Source of the DNA: Chelonoidis abingdonii
Lineage: Eukaryota; Chordata; Testudines; Testudinidae
Assembly: GCF_003597395.2 (NCBI RefSeq)
Contig: NC_133778.1
Coordinates: 25,149,074-25,213,073 of the forward strand
Length of the DNA stretch: 64,000 bases
Direction of reading: 5' to 3'
Part shown: positions 49,248 to 60,728 of the stretch, piece after piece
Position numbering within the stretch: position 1 is the stretch's first letter
How the letters are laid out: the number at the start of each line of letters is the position of its first letter
The notes under the pieces: model-generated
Database searches by the model: none
What the model saw: only the letters and a program-made list of their open reading frames with translations
What the model was told of the DNA's origin: nothing
Translations under genes and position numbers: made by a program

Positions 49248-50088
49248 TGTCATAAGTAGATAGGTAAGGGTTAATTTTCTTTTACCTGCAAAGGGTGAAC
49301 AAAGGGGGAACCAAACACCTGACCAGAGGACCAATCAGAGACCTGGATTTTTTTTAAAGTCTGGGTTTCTTCTCTTTATATAATTCTTTTAAAACTGGGT
49401 TGAGATTTTGTTTTTCTGGTGAGGCTACGAAGGATGGTGGAAATCTCTTGTATGGTTCTTTTTAGGTTTTGAAGGCATTCGCCTCAGCGCCGGAGGGTGC
49501 ATTACCCTCTTTTGTTTTGCCTTCAAGGGTGTACGCATCGCCCAGGGCTCACAGGGAGGAGCGGGAGAGCAGATAATGAGGGCGACAGCGGGAGGAACTT
49601 GTTTCCCCATTTGAGATATGGAGACCAGCGTGTCTGGGTCTTGGGGTCTCAGGGAAGTTGGGACGGCAGAGAGGGAGTCCCCAAGAATTAGGAGGTAACA
49701 GAGGAGGGTGGAAAATTCTTTATGTTAGTTTATTAGGTTGGAAGGCAGTAGCCTCAGGGGCAGGTGATACCTCTTTGTTTTGCTCAGAGTTAAAGTACTT
49801 GCATGCCGGGTTTCACCAGGAGGGAAGGCGGAGCAGATATGAAGGAGACAGGGGAGAACTGTTTCCCATTTGGATAGGGAGACCCAGGGGCTCTGGTTTG
49901 GGGGTCTTGCCCAGGGAAAGTTGGGAGCCGGAGAGGGTCCCCAAGAGGGGAACCCAGGCTGATAGTAGCCTCAATACTATCTGGTGGCAGCGAAATAAGA
50001 TCCAAGCTGGGTATAAGCTTGGGGAGGTTCACAGTAAGCACCCAGATTTTGTACGCTAAGGTCCAGATTTGGGACAGAGTTTACCACA
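49248..50088 (+). mobile_element. Solo LTR (family B), complete, with target duplication
   Basis: The 841-bp element begins TGTCATAAGT and ends GTTTACCACA (TG..CA). It is flanked by GGACT on both sides (49243-49247, 50089-50093), a 5-bp target duplication. A CCAAT box (49331-49335) lies about 45 bp before a TATATAA box (49377-49383) in plus orientation, a plausible LTR promoter. Downstream is a tandem duplication of about 270 bp. No gag, pol or env remnant is attached, so this is a solo LTR. The 133-codon frame at 49658-50059 and its shadows reflect purine-rich composition. Confidence 0.9.
49423..49955 (+). repeat. ~270-bp tandem duplication inside the family B LTR
   Basis: Unit 1 (about 49423-49692) and unit 2 (about 49693-49955) share, in the same order, an AGGA(T/G)GGTGGAAA start, a TTAGGTT(T/G)(T)GAAGGCA block, CTCTTTGTTTTGC-like text, a GGAGCAGATA-type phrase, TTTCCCATTTG, and GAGTCCCCAAGA/GGGTCCCCAAGAG. 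They are clearly diverged, so the duplication is older than this insertion or belongs to the family. It lies after the TATA box, hence in the transcribed R/U5 part. Confidence 0.7.
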
Positions 50089-50093
50089 GGACT

Positions 50094-50429
50094 ACAATTA
50101 AATCACTCTGCACTCATTTTCTGTACCAATCAACTTTTTCTTCTCTTAATGAATGGACACATGCTGTTTTATACAGAGTCTGATTGATATGAAAACAATG
50201 TGGTGGAAGCTGGTCAAAAGTATCCTTTATTCATTTTGGGTAGAGCTGCAGTAGAGGTAAGCTTTGTTTCTAATCAAGCCAGCCACTCTTGTGCTAACAG
50301 TTGATAGCCACAGCACTCATAAAGAGGTTGTGTTAGATAGCAGGATCAGATTTACAAATGTTGGAGTGCACTGAACACTGTTTTATTTCAAAGGTTGACA
50401 GTGATTTACATTAATATTACTGCTATTTG
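50094..50429. other. Unassigned sequence
   Basis: Nothing recognised. Confidence 0.3.
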
Positions 50430-50615
50430 GCCCTTAGAGCTTATCTTGGCATTCACAAATTTCAGAGCATCGTTAGCTCCTTTTTACAGCTGGGGAAACT
50501 GAGGCACAGATTGACAAAACAAATTGCCCAATAACAAACAGCGGGTCAGTGGCAGAGGCAGGACTAAACCCCAAGCCTCATGACTCTCAGACTAGTTCAC
50601 GATCTACCAGACTAA
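50430..50615 (+). repeat. MIR SINE
   Basis: Shows AGCTGGGGAAACTGAGGCAC at 50488-50507, then a CAAATTGCCCAATAACAAAC block and GGTCAGTGGCAGAGGCAGGA at 50543-50562. These are the standard MIR landmarks in order. Old and inactive. Confidence 0.8.
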
Positions 50616-51170
50616 TTAATTCACTACAAATTTACTTTGGGAGACGTGGGCAATGAAATACATATTTTGGTCTCATTCCTAGCATACATTACATTTATCC
50701 ATAGCACAATGATTCCACAAGGTTGGAAGTCCCTAGTCAGAAACTAACTATACTGACAAAGCTAAGCGAGGAAGCGTTGACTTCCATCTGTTCCCAACCA
50801 CCTCCCCGTTCTACCTACACACTCTCTGGAGAGGCTAGCATCACCCATTCCTCTCACCTCATGCTCCTTACACTCAAGAATTGCCTTTGAGACTAGTTCC
50901 TGACAGGAACTCAGGTACATATACCTTCTTCTCCTCTGAGTACCTGTGCAGGGCTATGTAGACTCTTTTACTATATTTGCAAAGTGGTTCTTAAATAACA
51001 TAAAATATATGCCTGTGTGGTGCTACAGTTTGATTGGAATATAATTTGTTCAATCATGTGATATAGTGCAAATCATTCAATTATTACACAAGGCCTATGA
51101 AACATTATACTATGGACCGGTAAGTAGACACACCTCTGTTGTAGCAAAGATTTGTGGATCTGAGAGTTCA
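50616..51170. other. Unassigned sequence
   Basis: Nothing recognised. Confidence 0.3.
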
Positions 51171-51178
51171 GTATTTAC

Positions 51179-51297
51179 CAGGGTGACCAGATGTCCCGAT
51201 TTTATAGGGACAGTCCTGATATTTGGGACTTTGTCTCATATAAGTGCCTATTATCCTTCACCCCCGTCCTGATTTTTTACACTTGCTGGTCACCCTA
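51179..51297. mobile_element. 119-bp hAT-type MITE with 8-bp target duplication
   Basis: Termini CAGGGTGACCAG and CTGGTCACCCTA are 12-bp inverted repeats with one mismatch at the outermost base. Exact 8-bp direct repeats GTATTTAC flank it (51171-51178, 51298-51305). CAGGG termini and an 8-bp duplication are the signature of the hAT superfamily. Too small to encode a transposase. Confidence 0.9.
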
Positions 51298-51305
51298 GTA
51301 TTTAC

Positions 51306-53722
51306 TATGGATGGGGGCAGTACCACTCTATGTCCACCAAAGCAGGATGTCAATATATGTATCATTACACACATTCTGAATATCTTCTCCAGAAATAGCT
51401 AGAAATGGAACTATTTTTCAAATGCATATTTTAAAGAGCAGATGAATAACGGAAAATGAATGGGTTCTAATTAGATCTAATCATGGTGCTGTCATTTCAT
51501 ACATAATCTGAAGGAGCAATGCTGTTCCTAACCACAGAATGCCTCTGAGAAGGGAAACAGCAGAAGCCTCCTGTGATTATTTTCTGCCACTCATGAGACA
51601 AGATTTCTCTTCCTATATGTCCCAATAAAAACATTGTTGTGAGCAAACACTGGATGCTATTTTTCCTAATTTTTTTTAAAAAAACTTCCCAGTCCACTAT
51701 ATTTTCATCAAGAAAAATTCAAGGGACAAAAATTGGGAATTTTATCTCAGCTCTACTGGATTGTATACTTGAGTTACAACTGCTCAACTTCTGCCTCTTT
51801 CAAAACAATAACATTAAACTTTTCTCTGTGCAAAACACTCAGACCATCTCTGGAATCAAATTATAACCCTCTACCTTTCATAAAAGGATTAAAAGCCTAC
51901 TTTTGATTTTCAATGGTTATTTGGCACGCAATGGTTCCCATAGAGGCTTTTTATTTAATACTATGTTGCAATGACAGGATTACATTCAATCGCACTGCAG
52001 ATAATCACAGTTTAAAACTGGTTAAAAATATTACAATGCTGTTTAGAAGGCTTTAAAAGTTTTACCGAGGTTTTTGTGTTTTTTAAAATCTAATTTTGTT
52101 GTCATGGCCTGCCAAAGTTTGTGTAGATTTTTAAGCCTGAGACAGCATTCTTATTTTAGTCACCTGTGAAAACAAAAACCTAGTATAAATGTAACTGTGA
52201 ATAAATGAAGCTTGGATGTGGAGGGGGAAGTTTTGTACTCGATATAAATAATTGCATCTGTAGCTTGTTGCTATGCATTTAACAAAAGCAGTTCTCTTAA
52301 ACTGAATGAAGATGCATGTCTTTAAAAGCTTTAATTTACAAGCATGAAGACAATGAAACATTAATATTTTCCTATCTTCTCATTTCAAGTGTGCACAGGA
52401 GATCAATGCCTAGCTATCTGTTTCAATTAAAAAACAAATGTAAAGGCTTCTTGAGAGAGAAATAAGGCTCCTGATTGCAGAATCTCAACAGCATCTACAC
52501 TTGATACTTACAGAATCTAATCCAAAGGCCAGTGAGGTCAATAGGAATCTTTCCATTGGCTTTTATGGGCTTTGGCTGAAGGCCATATACAGTATGACAT
52601 TCACATGCTGGGCTGAATCTGAGAAATCAAGGTTCTTTCCTTACCTTTAGGAGTGAGACAAAGTGCAGCTAATGTGTATTATCTTTAAAATGATGGATTC
52701 ACCTTCCAGGTATGTGGCAGATTTCAAGTTTGAAGAGGAGTAGAAAATGTCACACACAAAAGCAAACAAGAATGTTGAAGGTGGTTAAGGGAAGGCAGAA
52801 CTATGGGACCCAGTGGCTACACATGACACTGAATGAGAGGCAGAGGCAGGTGCTACTGCTGCCAAATCTTTCTGTCACTGAGCATCCATTTCAGTTCTTG
52901 GGAAGCAGCATTATTTATTACAAATGAGCTGATGCTCTAAGTATTGATCCAAGGCATTGATTTAGGAATTTCACTTGCTTCCTTCCATAAACAGGTCAGC
53001 CTAGTTGTTTATAGTGAAGGGCGCAACCCATAAAGTTCAAATTCAAATCAAAGCGTCCCCAGAGTCTATGCTATTCAAATGTGGTATTCTGCTTTGCACA
53101 AGCATTTCGAAGTTACGAGCTGGATTCGTTCGTGTAACTAAGGCTGCTTTATAATGCCCTGACAGCTGCTCTGGGGGCAGTAAATCAGGAAAAAATGGCC
53201 CTTGAAGAATATCCTTAGTGTAAGCAGGCTTAATAGCAGTATAGAGCTGCTGGAAAAGCCCCATGCTGACACCTCATTATGGTCCCTAACAGAGCAGAAG
53301 TTGTGCCAAGGACCAGGGGAGAGGAAGGACATGGCTAAGGAGCCCTGGGTAGCCTGAGTTAAGTGGGTGTTCTGAGAGTGTTACAGCTGCTCCAAGAGTA
53401 TGGGAAATGAAAGGCGACTTAGAGGATCCTTTGTCCTCTGCTTCATTCTTGTGTCAAACACAGGAACAAAACCACTGGGAATCAAGACTAGATGTAAGAT
53501 GTATAAACTTAGGAGTAGTTATATTTCTATCCATTAACCATTTCACTTCCTTGCTCACAAGAATTTTCAATACCTCAGTTAATACGTTCGAAGCCCAGAA
53601 TGGACCACTACCATAATCTAATCTGAGCTCCATGATGTATGAAAAACTGTGTTAAAATTACAAGTTATCACTTTAATCTGTAAATGTTTTTTCTAGTCCT
53701 GCTTGCAGTCTAAGGGGCTCTG
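51306..53722. other. Unassigned AT-rich sequence
   Basis: No gene supported. A possible old sauropsid repeat phrase (AATCTAATCCAAAGGCCAGT) lies near 52514-52533 and pairs loosely with the following 60 bp. Open frames stay under 80 codons. Confidence 0.3.
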
Positions 53723-53724
53723 TA

Positions 53725-53995
53725 GGGCTATGTCTTCACTACTCGCTGTATCGGTGGGTAGCAATCGATTGCTCAGGGATCGATATATCGATTCCCGAAC
53801 ACGCTTATATCGATTCCAGAACTCCACCAAGCTGAGCAGGAGTTGCAGAATCGACAGGCGGAGCCGCGGATGTCAATCCCGCACCGTGAGGATGGTGAGT
53901 AATTCGATCTTAGATACTTCGACTTCAGCTATGTTATTCATGTAGCTGAAGTTGTGTATCTAAGATCGATTTTCCCCTGTAGTGTAGACCAGCCC
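53725..53995. mobile_element. MITE with internal hairpin, TA-flanked
   Basis: The left end GGGCTATGTCTTCACTAC and the right end GTAGTGTAGACCAGCCC form imperfect terminal inverted repeats, flanked by TA on both sides (53723-53724, 53996-53997). Inside, CGATCTTAGATAC..TTCAGCTAT (from 53905) folds onto its complement ending at 53968, giving arms of about 27 bp. It is rich in ATCGAT motifs and CpG. A TA target suggests a Tc1/mariner-like or similar mover; I do not know the family name. The 80-codon frame here is chance. Confidence 0.75.
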
Positions 53996-53997
53996 TA

Positions 53998-55204
53998 GGA
54001 AAGCCTGTTATCAGAGTCAGTCTTCAAATAGCTAGTTTACAACAGAGTGGATGTGAATTGTGCCTCAGTCTCAGGGAGCAGACTGCTTTCTCTCCCTCTA
54101 TGTTTTTGGTTCTTGTGTGTTAGGGGACTGAATTTTAAGAAATAAAGCAGTGTTAGGTTGTAACTTTCTAGCAAGAGTATTTTACATTTGTATCTAACTT
54201 CTATGTTTGTGTGGCATAAACTCCTACATAACACGGGGCATAGAATTTCACCAAGTGGTTCCTGGCATGCAGCCTATAACTTCTGATGATGAACTCTGTG
54301 GGGAAAAAAAATTATCCTCCCATGCACTTGGCAAAACCACTATCACATTTTTTTCAGTTGCAAGGAAAACAAAACACTTGTTTGGTTTCTGTCAGTCCCA
54401 CTCCTCTCTTCCTAGCTTTCCCACACCCCAAAAGGCATTGAAGTTTCCTAGCAGAAAGTGTCATTTTCTATGAATATCTGATTATATGGTGAAAATGAAA
54501 AAAAAAATATATGGACTGAATGCATGAAAAGTTACAGTCTTTGCTCAATAATTTCAGCAAGAGAAGCTATGAAAATTGCTGGAGAAAATAGTGACAATTT
54601 GCTTTGGACCAAATTAGTGAAGATGTAAAGTATCTTAGTCACTGAAGATGTCAGTTTTGCATGCAAATAATTGAGAAATAAGAATTGGTGGTGTCACACA
54701 GCTTTAATGAGGGGGTGTGGTAAAAATAACACGAGAACAAGCATCTGCTATAGAGCTTCTGTGGGTTATTGGGGTATTATTATTGGCTTTGACCTTCTAA
54801 TTGCATCTTTATTTTCTGTTCCCTGCTGCACAGAGAATAATATGAATGCATTCTGAACTCCTACATATCCCCCCCACGCGTTCCCCTCCCCCCTTCTCTC
54901 TAAAGGAAAATAAACAAACTACTGGTTTAATGACTAATTAGCTTGTACTTTCAAAAGAGTTTCATGAGCTTTTGTAAAAATGTTTGGCTTTGAACATTTT
55001 TCAAACAGAAATTGGTATTTTTGCCTCTCTCTTGCTCTCAACTTTCTGTACAAGCCGGTGAGGAACATTGTAATTAGAGCACTGTCTGTATAACACTACA
55101 CCGCACCAGCTTCTGTCATATTGGTACTAGAGAAACATTATGGTAACTTCCTCTATGTAACCAGGTCTTCCAATTGATCATAAAATGCTCTGAATATCAA
55201 AGGT
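53998..55204. other. Unassigned AT-rich sequence
   Basis: No gene supported; frames under 90 codons without domains. Confidence 0.3.
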
Positions 55205-55305
55205 TGAGCATCTGATTCTGATCTTTTTCTATGGTGTAAATCAAGAGTAACTCCATTGGAGTAGAGTGACCGGATTTACACTGGGTAACTGGGATAAGAA
55301 CAAGG
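55205..55305. repeat. Old amniote hairpin repeat
   Basis: GTGTAAATC (from about 55236) pairs with GATTTACAC (about 55272-55280), and the centre ACTCCATTGGAGT is itself palindromic. The surrounding TCTGATTCTGATCTTT (about 55210) is typical of a recurrent sauropsid palindromic repeat. Much decayed. Confidence 0.55.
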
Positions 55306-55859
55306 ACCTAAATCTTGGAGGATTTTCCAGTTATGCACATCTTAAAAGATTTGTCTCCAAGGTGAATGGCGCTTGTTGCTTCTGCATGAGGTATTTGTTG
55401 CAGTAGCAAGATGAAAGGAAAAGAAAAGTGTGTGAACCATTTATAGCGGGGCGGGTAGGGGAAACTCTGTGAGAAGCCATTTGAGTAAAGCAGCACATAT
55501 TGCACTGCTCTTCAGTGAGTCCTGAGGCTGAGGTAAACTCTTTTTGAAAGCGGTGTCATTCAGCTCCTGAACTGAAAAGAAGATGCTGAGAAGCTAGTAC
55601 TTGAGTAGCGGGACAGAACAGGCACTCTCTAGACATGTGGTTGTAATTATGTGTAAAAAGCTTCATCTATCCCTGGAAAAAAAGAAGTAAAAGCTAATTT
55701 ATCAGACAGACCAGAAATATTGGACTTGCACCAAGCATAAGGTGAGTAAATGTTCTCTGCATACACATCTTAATACTGGCCTTCAGGAATCCTTGCTATC
55801 CCAGCCTCAATACCTCTGGTGAACTACCAGTCGTGTCAATTTTCTGATCTACACAACAA
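55306..55859. other. Unassigned sequence
   Basis: Nothing recognised. Confidence 0.3.
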
Positions 55860-55970
55860 AGAATGGCATAATCAACCCCTTTTACAGTTGAGGCCTGAAC
55901 TGAGATTTGAACCCAGGCCTCTCAGAATTTGAAGCAAAGGCATTAAAATACTGTACACCACATGTCCCTA
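55860..55970 (+). repeat. MIR-like SINE fragment, degenerate
   Basis: CCCTTTTACAGTTGAGGCC followed by ATTTGAACCCAGGCCTCTCA resembles the second half of MIR. Diverged, so moderate confidence. Confidence 0.45.
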
Positions 55971-58900
55971 CAGTAATATTTAAGTTTTTCTTGGTGAAGG
56001 CTAAAATCTACAGATACAGAAAGCAGTCTTGTGCAGCAATGTGATAATCTTTTATGTAATTTCTAATCATATTATGGCTAGGCTTGTATGCCTTCCATTT
56101 TTTTCACTGACTGCAACATATTTATATCCAGCACAATACACATTAATAGGAAGGATGCTTGATTTTCTAATGGGATGGTAACTTAGCTTTTCTATTATAT
56201 TTCATATGCTGTACTGTACTGAAAGTCCCATCCCAAGTAATTCAGGAGATAGTGCCTTTCTTTAGTACTTATTTAGCAATTTTCTTTCTTGTCAAAAGTA
56301 CAAGTCATTTATACATTTCTCTGACCCTGGAATAGGTACAAAGGAAAAATAGGTGAATCTCTATGGGAAAGCCTGTGGTAAAATCATGCCATCTTCCTTC
56401 ATTAAGCAAGCATTGTAGAGAGTTGGGTGGAAAAAATGGTTCAGACAGAAATGCATAGTTTTACTGAGATGTACAAACAAACCTTAAATTAATAGCTGTT
56501 GATTAAATTGTTCTATAAAATACGTTTTCAAAGTTCAGATGAATGACCAGCTGGTTATTAACATCCCTTGAATATACTTACTTATATCAAAGTTTTATGA
56601 CCTCTATTTACTATGTCAGACATTGCTACCTGAAAATATTCACTTTTAAAATCTTATTACTGTCAAATTCTTTATTTAGACCAGTGATTTGACATTATTG
56701 CATGAGTGAACATTAAAGCCTTTTGCCTTTTTAACCTCTTGATCCTGAAGAATAAATCATTTATAACAGATTCTATTCTGTGCTTTTTCAGAGTTATTGG
56801 ATTCTTATCTTTCATTCCAGTCTAGGCTTCTGATTTAATACATTCAGAACTTTAGTTCAGCTTTGCTTTTCTTATGAAGATGCTAAGGAAATATAAGACT
56901 ATAAAGAATGAAAAGAAAAGCCCAAAAATATACTTTATAATTTATATAATTAAAAGGAAAGAAATATTATGGAATCATCTGATGTGGCACCATGACTATG
57001 GTGAAAAGCCAGCAAATGATTTTTAATTTAAAATTTGCATAAGCACCTCTATCTGCTCCTCATAACCTCTCTCATTTAAAAGAGCAATGTCAAGATCAAG
57101 GCTCCATTTTTTCAGTCAGACCCACATGGCAGATCCTTGTGGTTGTGCAGAGCCCTGCTGATTTCCACCCAAATGTAAATATCTAACCATACGGATCTGA
57201 TTGCAGCATCAGGGCCTAAAAGAACATGGACGTTTGAAAATAAAAATATCCTTTTCTCATCCTGTTTAGTCTGGTTGTTCTAGTACCTACACTATAATTT
57301 GGTGTGTGAATGAAATATCAGCCTCCATTCTTAGAAGGCAGTGATGTTAGGGGAAAAAAGGATTCCTACAATAACGTGACAGATAATTTTAATAATGGTC
57401 TGCAAATGAAAGGCCTGATCCTGCCCTTCTTGTACACCCAACATTTCTCCTGACATGGAGTTGGAGCTTGCTGTCTTTGCACATCCACCAAAATTCAGAA
57501 TTCATCTCCTGCAGGATAACATGCCGAATGCCCCTTACAGCAAGGATAAGAGGGACAATTAAAATACCTACCTTTGAAACTGTCTTCTTTCAAACATATT
57601 CAGTAAAAGGCTTTGATCCACATGTCAGAGCAATGGCTCTACTTTTGAAAATAATTAGCTTTTTGGGGACTGAAATATGCCTGAAATCCTAGGAATTTGA
57701 AAACAAAATTAAAATTGACTGATTGACACATTATTTTAAGTATAAATAAATATCAGCTTGTTGCATTTCAGATGACATTGGTATCCCATGCTGTACACGA
57801 GTAATAGCTAAAAGGAGAGAGATGGGATCAGACCCTACACTCAGCTTTCCCCCTTCTGCGTTGCTACAGAGGCACAAAGAGGTCATACTTTAGATTTAAC
57901 TAGTCTCCAGAGGAACACTCCAGTATAGGAATGTTATGCTGGGAGGTGTTAATGGTCATTAATCACAGACCTAGTTAAAGATGAGTGATGGGTGCACTAA
58001 GACTTTTCATTCCATCAAAATGGAAGAAGCAGTTAAAATGCCCCTTTAGGTAGCTATATGTGAAGCAATATAAACTCTTGCCCAAGGCATTTGCCAACTT
58101 GACAAGGCTAAGTACGTCAAGGCAGAAACTAAGCCATATGGGTGCGGGATTTCCCTGGGGACTGATTGCATGGGCTGGAGAATTGGTTGATTGCTGCTTT
58201 GTCTGTCTAGGTATGCCCAAGGCAGAAAACCAGCAGAAAACCTGAGAAGCAGAGGGGAGAGTTGTCCTGGGACAAAGTCAATATAAGAGTTTATTTTGGG
58301 CACAGCACTCACTGAAAAAGCAGACTTGTATTTCTTGAGCAAGGAAACGGCGTCTTGTTTGTTTCTACTGTGTTTAGGGAAATAGGACTATGTGCACATC
58401 CTTTGTAGATAATCAGGACTGCACCAAAGAAATATCTATTATCGCTTTCTCTCAGAAAGGTCTGAAACATTAGCTAACGACTTAGGTCAAATTCCCAAGT
58501 GATGTAGAGCTGGTGCCAGGGAATGGCCAAGGAAAAGGAATGTGGTTGGAATGCCACTATGCTCCAGTGATCCCTGACTGGGCATGTCCCCTTTGAGCCA
58601 TGGACTGCCAAGCTCATACTCCCTCTGGTCCTGCATTCAGTGCAGATCAGCTGAACTGAAAATTGCAGTCCAGGGACCATCACCTAGTATTGCACAGCCT
58701 GACTCCTACTACCACTGTATAGGCTCATACTAAATGGATTTTACCATATGGATATGTAGAATGGTTTGCATGAAGTTCCAGGGTTTGGCAGCCCATCTAC
58801 CTGAAGGTTATAAGTTCTCTTTCTAAGTTTTAATATTAGTTTTGCATTTTGATGAGCCCAAATCTGAAACCCAGCTAAGCATCTCATAGGAGGTTTCATT

Positions 58901-60599
58901 ACTCCAATGTGAATCTTCTTCCTGTAGCAATTACATTGGCACAGGCTTGGAGGAGATGCCCTCCTAGGTTATTGACACAGGCCTGAAGCTAATAGACAAA
59001 CTCTCTTTGATTCTGAGGTGAACTTTGGGCCAGGCCTATAGAGAGAAAATGCTGATAGATCTTCAAGTCATTCAACAATATGCTGCTTCTGCTGCTAAGG
59101 ATATCTGTGAATTCCAGCTCCATGCCAATTATTTCAGATGCCCTTTTACAGACAAAAAGGGATTTTTTTCCCCATTTAATTTTTCTGCAGGTCCATTGAC
59201 CTGTAAAGCTGACATTTGCTGGTTCACACTGATGGACATTTTTTTCCAGCTCTCTTTTTAATCATGCTTAGCATTTGCACTGACAGTGAGAAAGAACAGA
59301 CAATACAGCATAGAAGTTAATACCATCAAGATTGTTGATTCTATTGCTTTTAAAATATAATTATATCATTATAATTATATATTATTTGTAAGGAATGTGC
59401 TAATTGCTCCAGTGTAAAATAAGAAACAACCAGAAACAAATCTTTGAATTGGCAAACTCTGGGGTTTTAATCTAAAGCCCACTGACATCAAGGAGAATCT
59501 TTCTACCAGCGTTGGATCAGGCCTAGTAGCATACAGGGGTATGCAGACCCTCTGTATCAAATCATCTTGTTGTCAGAGGCTTGAAGACATTAGGAAGATG
59601 CAATACAAATTACTACTGAATTATACTAGCAGGTAGATTCTGATAACTCCAGCTGAGATGGTTGGAGCCCCATTCAAGAATAGAAGGAACTGGGATGCAG
59701 AGGTCTCGCAGGGACAAAGTTAGGGACAGGCACTTTTGGGGACAAAGTTTAGACTGACTGTTCTATGTTATTTAAATCAGAAGTAAATCCAAGTGCTAAG
59801 GGGGACATTCTACCCCCACTGAAGCCAACGGGAGTTTTGCTATGCACTTGAATGGGGCATCCTAAGAAGGGGCTAGACTTTGTGTGTATATTGTATCCAG
59901 AGCAGGGTAGGAACTCCACTTGCTTATACTCTCCCTCCATTGATTGTAGGAATGGCCAGAAGTTGCACCAAAACACAACAAGAGGGCTTGTTCTCTCAAT
60001 ATTTTTGTGCCAGTCTGAAGGAGAATCTAGTCTAATGAGATTTCCAGCCTAGTTTTGCAAATTCCAAGAGATTTGGATAGTCCAGTTAAGGTTTGGGCAA
60101 GAAGATATGAATATTTGATTCTACATGGGAGCTCGTCCTCAGATCTACCTCCTTTTTTGGCTGTATCTTAACTGTAGATTTCTCCCTGTATTCCATAATT
60201 TTGGAATGGCAGGGTTGCTGCATTAGCTCCATGGTACTGAACCAAAAGGATATAAAAACTGTGGTACTTTGGCACTCTGAGGACAAGATGTGGCTATTTG
60301 AATGTAGATTTTCAGTATTGGGTGTATATAAGAATGATATTCCTCTTCTCCACCCTTTTCTCCTGGTCCTTTATATAACCTATTTTTTCAGTTCATCCAT
60401 TAAAAGCTATTTCACCTTAAAGAGGGTGCTCCGGATAACACTTGGAGGATGGGTAATGAGTGGCAGTTCTCCCTTTAGATGCAACCTATTCATATGCCTG
60501 ATGCAGTCTCTATTATTTATTTCCTCTGTACTTCACTGTTTCCACCTTTTTCACTCTTGGTGCTACTTAACATGTCTGTTCATCTAAGATACTGATACA
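55971..60599. other. Unassigned AT-rich sequence
   Basis: Over 4.6 kb without a supported gene. Short old-repeat phrases occur (around 59470-59520 and CCCCACTGAAGCCAACGGGA at 59814-59833). An AT palindrome lies at about 59346-59375. A 128-codon plus frame at 60201-60587 and a 98-codon minus frame at 58046-58342 lack recognised domains. Confidence 0.3.
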
Positions 60600-60728
60600 G
60601 AACACATTACCATATTACTGGAGTAATCTATTTAATGTACAACAAACTTGTCAAGTAGGGAAGTACTATTATCCCCATTTTACATTAGGGGAAACTGAGG
60701 CACAGAGCAACTCAATGACTTGACCAGC
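60600..60728 (+). repeat. MIR SINE
   Basis: ACTATTATCCCCATTTTACA at 60666-60685 and GGGGAAACTGAGGCACAGAG at 60689-60708 are diagnostic. The 5' part is eroded. Confidence 0.8.

Noticed and set aside
49658..50059. 133-codon Gly/Arg-rich open frame
   Set aside because: It lies in the purine-rich tandem duplication of the family B LTR, with similar frames on the other strand.
59346..59375. AT palindrome as a functional site
   Set aside because: AT-rich DNA readily gives short palindromes; there is no second copy or context.
60201..60587. 128-codon hydrophobic open frame
   Set aside because: The apparent membrane character comes from T-rich DNA; there is no recognisable family and no supporting context.
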